Below are positions 32,300 to 40,528 of a stretch of 64,000 bases of DNA, one piece after another (position 1 is the stretch's first letter; each line of letters begins with the position of its first letter). The position numbers and the translations under genes are program-made. The notes beneath the pieces are model-generated. The model did not search any database. It saw only the letters and a program-made list of their open reading frames with translations, and had not been told where the DNA came from. The stretch lies in the NCBI GenBank assembly GCA_030813035.1, contig JAUSTV010000001.1; one strand, 5' to 3'. The stretch comes from Bacillus_BA fengqiuensis. Its GTDB lineage: Bacteria > Bacillota > Bacilli > Bacillales > Bacillaceae_H.

Positions 32300-33973
32300 G
32301 TGAACGTAAAAGAAAATACATTGTCCATTTTCGCTTTAGGCGGCGTGAATGAAGTCGGTAAAAATATGTATGCAATTCAATATTCAAACGATATCGTGAT
32401 TATCGACTGTGGTGCTAAGTTTCCGGATGAAAGTTTATTGGGAATCGATTTGATCATCCCAGATATTACCTATTTATTGGAGAATAAAGATAAAGTTCGG
32501 GCTTTAATCGTAACGCATGGACACGAAGATCATATAGGAGGCATTCCCTACTTCTTAAAGAAATTAAATGTTCCCATTTATGCCACACGCTTCACACTGG
32601 GTTTGATTGAATTGAAGCTACAAGAGCATAAGCTTCTCGGAGATACCGAAATGGTTCTTATTGACTCTGAGTCTAATCTTGAATTCGGAGAAATAAGCGT
32701 ATCCTTTTTCAAAACAAATCATAGTATTCCCGATTGTCTAGGCATTGTCTTTCATACCCCAGAAGGAAATGTCGTACATACGGGGGATTTCAAGTTCGAT
32801 TTAACTCCTGCGAACAATGAACATTCAGATATTCATAAAATGGCTGAAATCGGAAGCAAGGGTGTCTTGCTTCTGTTGTCTGAGAGTACGAACGCGGAAC
32901 GCTCAGGTTTTACCCCATCAGAGCGAATGGTAGGTGACCATATCGAAGAGGCGTTCTTAAAAGCCAAAAGAAAAGTGATTATCTCTACCTTCGCTTCCAA
33001 TGTTAATCGCGTTCAGCAAGTAGTGGATGCTGCACAAAAAACAAATCGAAAACTTGCATTACTTGGCCGCAGCATGGTTAATGTAGTCGAAGTTGCTATG
33101 GAACGCGGCTATTTAAGAGTTCCTGACGGGATGTTGATTGAGGCACATGAAATACATAAAATGGATCCTGAAAACGTGGCCATTTTATGTACGGGAAGTC
33201 AAGGGGAGCCTCTAGCCGCCCTTGCCCGCTTGGCAAGTTCAAACTATCGGGATGCCGAGATTCTCCCTGAAGATACGGTCATTTTAGCGGCATCTCCAAT
33301 ACCAGGGAATGAACGAAATGTCTCGCGTATCATTGATAACTTATTTACGCTTGGGGCCAAAGTTATTTACGGATCAGGAAGTTCAACCAAAATGCATGTT
33401 TCCGGGCATGGTTATCAAGAAGATCTAAAGCTTATGCTCACTTTAATGAAACCGACCTATTTTATTCCGATTCATGGTGAATATAGAATGCTGTATCACC
33501 ATCGTTTGTTAGCCGAATCCGTTGGTGTAGAGAAAGACAACACTTTTATCGTTCGTAATGGAGATGTCGTCGATATAGAGAATTCGGTTGCCCGCCAGAC
33601 TCGGAAGATACCAGCAGGGGATGTTTATGTAGACGGGGTGGGAATTGGTGATGTTGGAGAGATTATTTTACGAGACCGCAAACAGCTGTCTGAAGATGGG
33701 ATGCTTGTGATCGTAATCACCATCAGTAAAACGGAAAGACAGATGATTTCGGGACCCGATACCATTTCTCGCGGATTTGTATATGCCCGAGAATCCGAAG
33801 ACCTTTTAAAAGGAATTAATCGACTTGTAAAAACGACCGTACACGACTTACAGGAAGCGAATGTACACCAATGGAACGTGATGAAACAACATGTAAAAAA
33901 AGCGGTAGGGCAATACGTATTTGCCAAAACGAAAAGAAAACCGATGATTCTTCCTATCATTATTGAAATTTAA
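32300..33973 (+). CDS. RNase J-family ribonuclease
   Basis: The 557-aa protein is a beta-CASP metallo-beta-lactamase RNase: HGHEDHIGG (metal residues 73-79), HTGDFKFD, STNAERSGFTPSE, the PIPGNE and SGHGYQEDLKL beta-CASP motifs, a late IHGEYRM His and a carboxy-terminal domain. RNase J degrades mRNA 5'-3' and processes RNAs. It has RNase J1 length but may be a paralogue rather than the main J1. GTG 32300 is used, with GGGAGGG at 32286. It is followed by a HAD phosphatase and faces a Suv3-like helicase gene. Confidence 0.92.
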   Translation: MNVKENTLSIFALGGVNEVGKNMYAIQYSNDIVIIDCGAKFPDESLLGIDLIIPDITYLLENKDKVRALIVTHGHEDHIGGIPYFLKKLNVPIYATRFTLGLIELKLQEHKLLGDTEMVLIDSESNLEFGEISVSFFKTNHSIPDCLGIVFHTPEGNVVHTGDFKFDLTPANNEHSDIHKMAEIGSKGVLLLLSESTNAERSGFTPSERMVGDHIEEAFLKAKRKVIISTFASNVNRVQQVVDAAQKTNRKLALLGRSMVNVVEVAMERGYLRVPDGMLIEAHEIHKMDPENVAILCTGSQGEPLAALARLASSNYRDAEILPEDTVILAASPIPGNERNVSRIIDNLFTLGAKVIYGSGSSTKMHVSGHGYQEDLKLMLTLMKPTYFIPIHGEYRMLYHHRLLAESVGVEKDNTFIVRNGDVVDIENSVARQTRKIPAGDVYVDGVGIGDVGEIILRDRKQLSEDGMLVIVITISKTERQMISGPDTISRGFVYARESEDLLKGINRLVKTTVHDLQEANVHQWNVMKQHVKKAVGQYVFAKTKRKPMILPIIIEI

Positions 33974-33994
33974 CAGCAAAGCGGGAGGTCTGAT

Positions 33995-34531
33995 ATGGGA
34001 AAAACGGCTGTATTTTTGGACCGAGACGGCGTAATCAACGAAGTGCTTACCGAAAGGGTGAAGTTCGTCAATAAGCCTCATCAATTCTATTTTTTGCCCG
34101 GCGTACCGGAGGCAATCAAAAAGTTGAACACCCAATTCGATTATATTTTCGTCGTCACCAATCAAGGCGGTGTTGGATTGGGTTTTATGAAAGAAGAACA
34201 ACTTAACAAAGTTCATGATCATATGATTGCAGAGTTAAAGAAAGAGGGAGCGACTATTCATGATGTAGCTTATTGCCCTCACAAACCGAAAGCGGGCTGT
34301 GCTTGCCGCAAACCGGGAAGTAAAATGATTGAAGGTCTTGCAGAGAAGTACGAAATCGATTTGTCTAAATCCTATATGGTCGGAGATACGGATACCGACA
34401 TACAAGCAGGGAAAAAAGCGGGAACGAAGGGAGTTTTCTTAGGTGAGAGCGACCCGCTCGCTGACGCGGTATTCCCTGATTTAAAGACCGCCGCCGATTG
34501 GATTTTTGAGGATGCAAAGGCAGCGCATTGA
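33995..34531 (+). CDS. HAD-IIIA phosphatase (GmhB-like)
   Basis: The 178-aa protein has the HisB/GmhB HAD-IIIA motifs: VFLDRDGVINEV (nucleophile and acid Asp), VVTNQGGVGLGF, the zinc-binding CPHKPKAGCACRKP loop and YMVGDTDTDIQAGK. Family members dephosphorylate D-glycero-D-manno-heptose 1,7-bisphosphate or histidinol phosphate; in Gram-positives the substrate is often unknown. It lies 21 bases after the RNase J gene and ends at a terminator. ATG 33995 follows GGGAGG. Confidence 0.88.
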   Translation: MGKTAVFLDRDGVINEVLTERVKFVNKPHQFYFLPGVPEAIKKLNTQFDYIFVVTNQGGVGLGFMKEEQLNKVHDHMIAELKKEGATIHDVAYCPHKPKAGCACRKPGSKMIEGLAEKYEIDLSKSYMVGDTDTDIQAGKKAGTKGVFLGESDPLADAVFPDLKTAADWIFEDAKAAH

Positions 34532-34553
34532 GCTCTTAAGGGGCTCTTTTTTA
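34530..34553 (+). terminator. Terminator after the RNase J-phosphatase operon
   Basis: GAGCTC pairs with GGGCTC through a G-U, followed by T6, separating it from the convergent helicase gene. Confidence 0.72.
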
Positions 34554-34575
34554 TTTTAGAATGATAACTAACATT

Positions 34576-37407
34576 TTAAAAATCATATTCCTCATAATCA
34601 TAATATGATCTCCTATAACACCGATCACAGCGTGAATGCGGAAAATTCCACGCCAGTTCATTGCCGCATGAGGAACACTTTTTTGAAAACTGCTTTAAAT
34701 TTTTAGAGAGTTCATCGAAGATAGTTGCTGCAATCTCTTGCTTCTTTTTCTGTACTGAGTGCTCATCAAACGAAGCATCTACCAATCGCATAAAGGATGA
34801 ATAAAGAGAAAGCTGTTCATATTGCTCTTCTAAAACATCGACAGATCGGCTTGACGATAACGAAGGAGCGAATATCAACTCATCTTTCTCATATTGCACA
34901 ATTAGCTGCATCCAATAAGAAGATAACGAGTCATTTTTAATAGAGAACGGCAACGAACAGTATTTAACTATTCGAACGAGTGGAATAGGAGCAAGACCAC
35001 TTCTTTTTAAATAAGGGTGTAATCTCCGATATAATTCCGTTATCGAATCAGCCGAGTCAATGTCATATGGCAAATCATCCAATTGAGATTGATAGAGTTT
35101 CCAGGTTGTCATGAACAGGTCAAATGATTGATAAGGAAATGTAGATACTTTTTCGGTTGGAAATGGAAGAAGCGCTTTTGATAATGGCTGTACTTCTTTC
35201 TTTAATAGTTGAGCAATCTTTTTTCGATTCTTGGCGGTGTTAACTAATCCATTTTCGAAGATGCCTTGTCGCCCAGCCCTTCCGGCAATTTGTTTTACTT
35301 CAGCAGCATCCAAGCTGCGAACAGACTTGCCATCGAATTTCTCTGTTTCCAGGAACACGACTCTATTAACCGGCAAATTCAACCCCATTCCAATAGCGTC
35401 TGTTGAGACCAATACATCGGTTCTTCCTTCACGATATTGATCCATTTGCATTCTTCTCGTTTCAGGGGGCATTGAGCCATACAACACACTAACTTTATGG
35501 CCATTTTTCAATAATTGAGCGGCTGCATTCAACACTTTACGTTTTGAAAAAACAATTAAAGCATCAGCGGCTCGAACATCCTTTGGAAAATGAAAGGTGG
35601 TGGGCTCCATTTCTAATGAAGTCCTGCGGTGATGATAAACCAGCTCGTAGGAAAAGTGATAGTGATCGAAAATCTTCTTCAATAATTTTTCTGCATGTGG
35701 AGAGGCGATGATATGTACACGACGGGCTTGAATACCCAAAAGAGCTTTTGTCCATGCAAAGCCGCGCTGCGGTTCTGCAATCATTTGACATTCATCAATA
35801 ACCGCTGTCTCAAAGGAAGACTGAAAATCCGCGGCTTCCACGGTAGAGCTAAGGTGTTGAGCTTGACGCATCTCCTGGTGTTCTTCACCTGTCTTTAACG
35901 AACAGGGGATGCCTGCTCGATTTAATTCTTCAAACTTCTCTAGAGCCAGCATACGTAAAGGCGCTAAATAAATGCCGCTTTGGGAAGATTTCAAATCCAA
36001 AAGAGCGGCATGTGTTTTACCAGAATTCGTCGGTCCAATATGAAGAATAAATTGACGAGCTGCCATTCGTTTTGATAAATAAGAAATGGAAAGATCTTTT
36101 CCAAAAACTTCAATTGATATATTTTTTAGATGACCTATAAATTCTTTTGACCGCAAAAACTCCCTTTCTGTATCTGACAATTCGGAAAACCAACATGTTA
36201 ATTGAATATTTTTAGGGTAAATATCTGAGTCATATTTTATGTTCAATTCATAAATGTGTAAGTCTTGAATATAAGCAAGAAGCTGTTTGAATATTGCCTT
36301 TTGTTCGTATTGAAATTGAAGGTAATAATATTGGTCATCATCTTTTAATTCCGACAACCGGGCATTTATCGTCTTCATGGTATTTGATGAAATAGGATGA
36401 AGCTTTGTAAACTCATAAAGTTGCATGGCCTTCAAAAACCACGTTTCTTTTAAAACTGAAATCCGTTCCGGCAGTTCTTTTTCGACAATGTCACGCAAAA
36501 ATAAACTCAAAGTCTGTTTAATGGATTTAAAGAGTAGAGTGCTTTTAATCAATGGAAATACCGTCTTGTGATCAATTATTATCATTTCATCGATGGAAAC
36601 ATCTTCGAGCTTAAGAAGGTGAAAAAATTCTTCAAGTGAGAAGGGGGATATCAATAAATCTAAAGAATAATTTACATACTTTTGGATTAATGCATCGGAG
36701 GAGAGAGCAGTTTGGTTTGACAACATGTCCTTTTTAATCAATGGAACCAGCTCATTTTTTTGTTCCGTCATAAAAGATTTCACCATGAGATTCAGTTTCT
36801 CCGATAGATGTGTATCGGGTATGAGCTGTTCATAGTGCCTTTTAAGCTGTTCTGTTTGTTGAGTATCTTTGTTGAGGAGTAAATCAATGGGGATAGAACC
36901 GAACTCGTCCATGTATTCACATACTTGGTCCCAAATTTCATGGTCGAAACACTCATATAAATTGTCCAAGGCTTCTTCCATCGAATCAATACAATCGTAT
37001 CCTTGTTCATTAAATAGCATCTGTATGTCAGATAAGGGGAAAGTTTGAATTAAGTTTTGATATACGTCTAGAATATAATCTCTTATCAATTCTTCATACT
37101 CATCGTGTACCATTGTTCTATGCCGATGATAACTGTCGAAAGGTTCTGTATAGGCTTCCCATAATTCTAGTAAATTAGAAAAACAATCGATTGTAACGCA
37201 CTCGTTGTCCTTTACATCTAACTTGTCGCTATGCCAATAAGATAGATAATACTTCGTTTGACTAAGTTGTTCTTCAAGTGCTTTTTGTTGAATCTTTTTC
37301 AATAAATCATTTTTGTTAAGAAAAAGTTGTTCTGAGACCTTTCTTAAAAAATCCGGGCATAAGGTATTGGATTCGTTCATCATCTTCATCCTCTCAAAAA
37401 TATCCAT
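34576..37407 (-). CDS. Suv3-like DExH RNA helicase with C-terminal zinc ribbon
   Basis: The 943-aa protein has a long, helical amino-terminal region of unknown function (about 1-450), then a DExH helicase core: HIGPTNSGKTHAAL (Walker A about 458), VIDECQMI (motif II about 538), VLYGSMPPETRR, VLVSTDAIGMGLNLPV and QIAGRAGRQG (motif VI about 709). The GPTNSGKT form of motif I is typical of the Suv3 RNA helicase family. A carboxy-terminal CSSCG...CDRC zinc ribbon (about 909-930) follows. It faces an RNase J gene, so a role in RNA decay is inferred. ATG 37407 is a reasonable start. Confidence 0.85.
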   Translation of the reverse strand: MDIFERMKMMNESNTLCPDFLRKVSEQLFLNKNDLLKKIQQKALEEQLSQTKYYLSYWHSDKLDVKDNECVTIDCFSNLLELWEAYTEPFDSYHRHRTMVHDEYEELIRDYILDVYQNLIQTFPLSDIQMLFNEQGYDCIDSMEEALDNLYECFDHEIWDQVCEYMDEFGSIPIDLLLNKDTQQTEQLKRHYEQLIPDTHLSEKLNLMVKSFMTEQKNELVPLIKKDMLSNQTALSSDALIQKYVNYSLDLLISPFSLEEFFHLLKLEDVSIDEMIIIDHKTVFPLIKSTLLFKSIKQTLSLFLRDIVEKELPERISVLKETWFLKAMQLYEFTKLHPISSNTMKTINARLSELKDDDQYYYLQFQYEQKAIFKQLLAYIQDLHIYELNIKYDSDIYPKNIQLTCWFSELSDTEREFLRSKEFIGHLKNISIEVFGKDLSISYLSKRMAARQFILHIGPTNSGKTHAALLDLKSSQSGIYLAPLRMLALEKFEELNRAGIPCSLKTGEEHQEMRQAQHLSSTVEAADFQSSFETAVIDECQMIAEPQRGFAWTKALLGIQARRVHIIASPHAEKLLKKIFDHYHFSYELVYHHRRTSLEMEPTTFHFPKDVRAADALIVFSKRKVLNAAAQLLKNGHKVSVLYGSMPPETRRMQMDQYREGRTDVLVSTDAIGMGLNLPVNRVVFLETEKFDGKSVRSLDAAEVKQIAGRAGRQGIFENGLVNTAKNRKKIAQLLKKEVQPLSKALLPFPTEKVSTFPYQSFDLFMTTWKLYQSQLDDLPYDIDSADSITELYRRLHPYLKRSGLAPIPLVRIVKYCSLPFSIKNDSLSSYWMQLIVQYEKDELIFAPSLSSSRSVDVLEEQYEQLSLYSSFMRLVDASFDEHSVQKKKQEIAATIFDELSKNLKQFSKKCSSCGNELAWNFPHSRCDRCYRRSYYDYEEYDF

Positions 37408-37523
37408 TTACAAGTTGATTATATATAGGAACATATGTTCTTGTCAACTTTTCAATGAATTAATTTCCTATATCATAATAAAAAGAAGGCGTATTTTCGT
37501 GACACTAGAATCCTTATATTTCG

Positions 37524-37532
37524 TGTTATACT
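37524..37532 (+). promoter_or_regulatory. Extended -10 promoter candidate
   Basis: TGTTATACT is a TG-n-TATACT extended -10 element, with GTGACA about 19 bases upstream as a weak -35. It lies 45 bases before the small ORF at 37577 and could also drive the Wadjet operon. Confidence 0.4.
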
Positions 37533-37576
37533 AACTATAAGAAATAGATAGAAAAATAAGAAGGGAAGGGGTTTCT

Positions 37577-37672
37577 ATGAGCATACCTGAAGAAAATTTT
37601 GTAGCAATTGAAGCATTCTACAAAATGAGAGAAGCATTAGAAGAAAAGGTACGATTCAATCTAAGATGTTAA
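37577..37672 (+). CDS. Possible 31-aa small ORF upstream of Wadjet operon
   Basis: ATG 37577 follows GGGAAGGGG at about 37563-37570 and an extended -10 promoter, and encodes an acidic helical peptide (MSIPEENFVAIEAF...) ending at TAA 37672. No family recognised. It may be a leader peptide, a truncated gene or noise. The remainder of the 37408-37874 gap shows no other gene. Confidence 0.3.
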   Translation: MSIPEENFVAIEAFYKMREALEEKVRFNLRC

Positions 37673-37874
37673 AGAAGGGTGAATTCAAATTGGAAGAACC
37701 TTTTTAACATTAGAGTAAGAATAATATCCTTACCATTTCCCATGTACACACTCCACTTCAGGAGAGATAGGCTCATTCTCTGAGTTTATCCATACCTTCC
37801 ACTTATTTCCTCGACACCATTTCATTCAATCCTTTACAATAGCAATATATCGAAATAAATAAGGATGATGATAT

Positions 37875-39362
37875 TTGGATTCAACGATGAAGAAAATTGT
37901 AGAGGCGAGCTATTTAACAGCGGATTCGGCTGCTCACTACCGGACAATACTGAGGTATTTTTATCATCAGCATGAAAGAATGAGAGATTTCATTGCCCCC
38001 GAGGAATTGTTGGAGTATATGCGAGCCATTCCCTCTTTTTTCGACTATCAAGAGGAACAGCTTCACCAGCAATTAAACCAGCTCGTCAAATGGAATAACT
38101 TAATCGCCCGTCAAGATATGACCAATGCAAAAACGATTGAAGAGTATAAAAAGAAAAGATTTCGCTATCAATGTACGCCGTATACTGTTGAAATTGAGCG
38201 AATGCTTGTACAGTTAGAAAAAATTGGCGATACGTTTCAAGGGTCACTGGAACGTTCTCAGTTTGACCGTCTTCTGCAAGCATTAATATCACTCGAAAAA
38301 GAGCTGAATCACCCTCTACATAAAACTGCCGAAGAATATATGCGCATATGGGAAGATGTGTTTCGCTATTTTCAATCGATCCGTACAAGTACAGCGGATT
38401 ATATCGCTTATATTAACAGTGAGCAGACAGATCAGCAAATGCAAACGGAGGCGTTTCTCGTATATAAAAGCCAATTCACAACGTATTTACGTGATTTCAT
38501 CGTTTCTCTTCAAAAAACGTCTCTTCAGATTCAACAGCGGTTAACGGAGCTCACTTCCACAAAGCTTCATGCTTATTTTCAAAAACTGATTGAGCATCGT
38601 CAATCCATCCCGAGACTTGAGGATATCTCATCCTCTGCGGATGATTGGCTCATTGAATATGAAGAATATTGGTTCTCTCTTCGCCAGTGGTTTCTAGGGT
38701 CGGGTAGCCGTCAAAGTGAACTGGATGTTTTGCAATGGCAAACGAATGAAATGATTCGAAGAATGACGAGATATGTGCAGCGGATTGGCGAAAGACAACA
38801 GCATTTTCGCAGTCGAAAGAAAGATTACCTCCATTTGGCCAGGTGGTTTTCAGAAAGCCGCACCCTGGAAGAAGCTCATAAGCTTTCATCCGTCGTGTTT
38901 GGAGCGATGACCATTCAGCATATTCAGCTTGAAGAAGGGACGACAGAAAACCTTCATGTCGATCCATGGGATGAACAGCCTGAGCTATTGACTATTAAAC
39001 CGAGAACCGTTCGTTATCGTGAAAAAACGAAGCCTGGCTCGATGACGTCCAATGAACAAAAGAAAAAGCAGCAGCGTCAGCAATATCTTGAAGAGCGGGA
39101 ACACGAAAAGACCTTAATCGAACAATATATGAAACAGGGAATCATCCAACTTTCCTCTCTTCCGGTTGTTGAACCATTCATCAGAAAAATCTTATTAAGT
39201 TGGATCGGAAAATCGATGGCGACCAAAAACCGAATCGTCAAAACAGACTATGGTCTCCTAGTGAAAGTAACGCTTGATCCAGAACGAACGATTACATTGG
39301 AAGCAAAAGATGGAAAACTCCTCATGCCGGATGCGGTATTCGAGTTTGAACGACAGAGGTGA
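37875..39362 (+). CDS. jetA: Wadjet type II JetA (TIGR02677 family)
   Basis: The 495-aa protein opens with ADSAAHYRTILRYFYHQHERMRDFI, the winged-helix start of the TIGR02677 family, and continues as a mostly helical, Gln/Arg-rich kleisin-type subunit, ending in a small beta-rich domain. In Wadjet systems JetA bridges the JetC SMC heads, as MukF does. TTG 37875 is used, with AAGGA at 37861. It overlaps jetB and is the first of four coupled genes. Family assignment from recalled sequence pattern and gene order. Confidence 0.9.
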   Translation: MDSTMKKIVEASYLTADSAAHYRTILRYFYHQHERMRDFIAPEELLEYMRAIPSFFDYQEEQLHQQLNQLVKWNNLIARQDMTNAKTIEEYKKKRFRYQCTPYTVEIERMLVQLEKIGDTFQGSLERSQFDRLLQALISLEKELNHPLHKTAEEYMRIWEDVFRYFQSIRTSTADYIAYINSEQTDQQMQTEAFLVYKSQFTTYLRDFIVSLQKTSLQIQQRLTELTSTKLHAYFQKLIEHRQSIPRLEDISSSADDWLIEYEEYWFSLRQWFLGSGSRQSELDVLQWQTNEMIRRMTRYVQRIGERQQHFRSRKKDYLHLARWFSESRTLEEAHKLSSVVFGAMTIQHIQLEEGTTENLHVDPWDEQPELLTIKPRTVRYREKTKPGSMTSNEQKKKQQRQQYLEEREHEKTLIEQYMKQGIIQLSSLPVVEPFIRKILLSWIGKSMATKNRIVKTDYGLLVKVTLDPERTITLEAKDGKLLMPDAVFEFERQR

Positions 39363-39367
39363 TAATC

Positions 39368-40528
39368 ATGGAACAAACGCAGGTTTTTGACGAAAAAGCG
39401 ATGCAAGGAATGGATCTATTATTCCATCATTATTGGATTTTGCGGGCAGAGCAGCCGGAATGGTATCAGCTTATCCGTGAACGTGAAAAGGTGCTTCGTC
39501 GTTATATAAATGAAAAATTCGGGCTGCGTCTCATCGTTCATCAACATTTTATTAAACTAGAGAAAATACCGGTCGAGCCTGAATCATGGATGGGAGTCCG
39601 GCATTTCCAAGAACCGATGGATTATGCTATTTTCTGTTGTGCTCTTTCTTTTTTAGAAGGCAAAGCAGTCGATGAACAATTCCTTCTATCAGAGTTATGT
39701 CAAGATATCAAAAGTGATTATCCAGGGGATTTCCCGCTTGACTGGACCCTTTTCACGCATCGGAAGTCTTTGATAAGAGCTGTCAAAATTTTGATGGATT
39801 TCCGCCTCATTCGCACGATCGATGGGGAGATCGGACGATTTGATCATAATGAAGAGCAAGAAGTGTTATATGAAGCGACGGTTTACAGCCGGTATTTTAT
39901 GAGAACCTATCCGGAAGACTTTTCGACTTATCGCCATTGGGACGAGCTGCTGCAGGATGATTGGAAGCTCAATCAAGAGGATGAACGCCGTAAACGCGTA
40001 TATCGCAAACTATTCTTTTCACCAGGCTTACATCGTTATGATCAACAAGACCCTGATTTTCTCTATATCCGAAATTTCCGCAATCGTCTGGGAGAAGATA
40101 TTGAGAATCATAGTGATTATAAGCTTCATGTTTATAAAAATACGGCTTTTCTATCGATTTCTGAACCAAGACAGTATCATCAAGTCTACCCGAATACAAA
40201 AGGTTCGACAGACCTCCTTCTTCAGTTATCCGCATACATCCATGCCCATTTAGAGCGCTTTCAACCGAATGAAAACGGGGAATTGTTGTGGACGGAGGGA
40301 GAATTCGAACAAGTTATTGATGAGCTGCGCCAGCGGTTTGGTGCAGGATGGTCCAAGCATTTTCGGGAAAGCAGCACAAATGCCATTCGAACGGACCTCG
40401 TTGAAGCCATGAAAGATTGGATGATGGCCGATGTGGAGGAAGCGACGTCTCTTATTCGCATCAAGCCGCTATTAGGGGTCATTGCCGGTAAATATCCGGC
40501 TGATTTTCAGACAGGAGTGGAAGCATGA
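39368..40528 (+). CDS. jetB: Wadjet type II JetB (TIGR02678 family)
   Basis: The 386-aa protein matches the TIGR02678 pattern (LFHHYWILRAEQPEWYQLIREREKVLRRYI, YAIFCCALSFLEGKAVDEQFLLSEL, LIRAVKILMDFRLIR). It corresponds to MukE-like JetB, a winged-helix partner of the kleisin. ATG 39368 follows GAGGTGAT. It overlaps jetC by ATGA. JetABC forms the loop-extruding motor that recognises small circular plasmids. Confidence 0.9.
   Translation: MEQTQVFDEKAMQGMDLLFHHYWILRAEQPEWYQLIREREKVLRRYINEKFGLRLIVHQHFIKLEKIPVEPESWMGVRHFQEPMDYAIFCCALSFLEGKAVDEQFLLSELCQDIKSDYPGDFPLDWTLFTHRKSLIRAVKILMDFRLIRTIDGEIGRFDHNEEQEVLYEATVYSRYFMRTYPEDFSTYRHWDELLQDDWKLNQEDERRKRVYRKLFFSPGLHRYDQQDPDFLYIRNFRNRLGEDIENHSDYKLHVYKNTAFLSISEPRQYHQVYPNTKGSTDLLLQLSAYIHAHLERFQPNENGELLWTEGEFEQVIDELRQRFGAGWSKHFRESSTNAIRTDLVEAMKDWMMADVEEATSLIRIKPLLGVIAGKYPADFQTGVEA

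Noticed and set aside
33848..34222. Minus-strand ORF of 124 codons
   Set aside because: It opposes the RNase J and GmhB-like genes, with no RBS or family resemblance.
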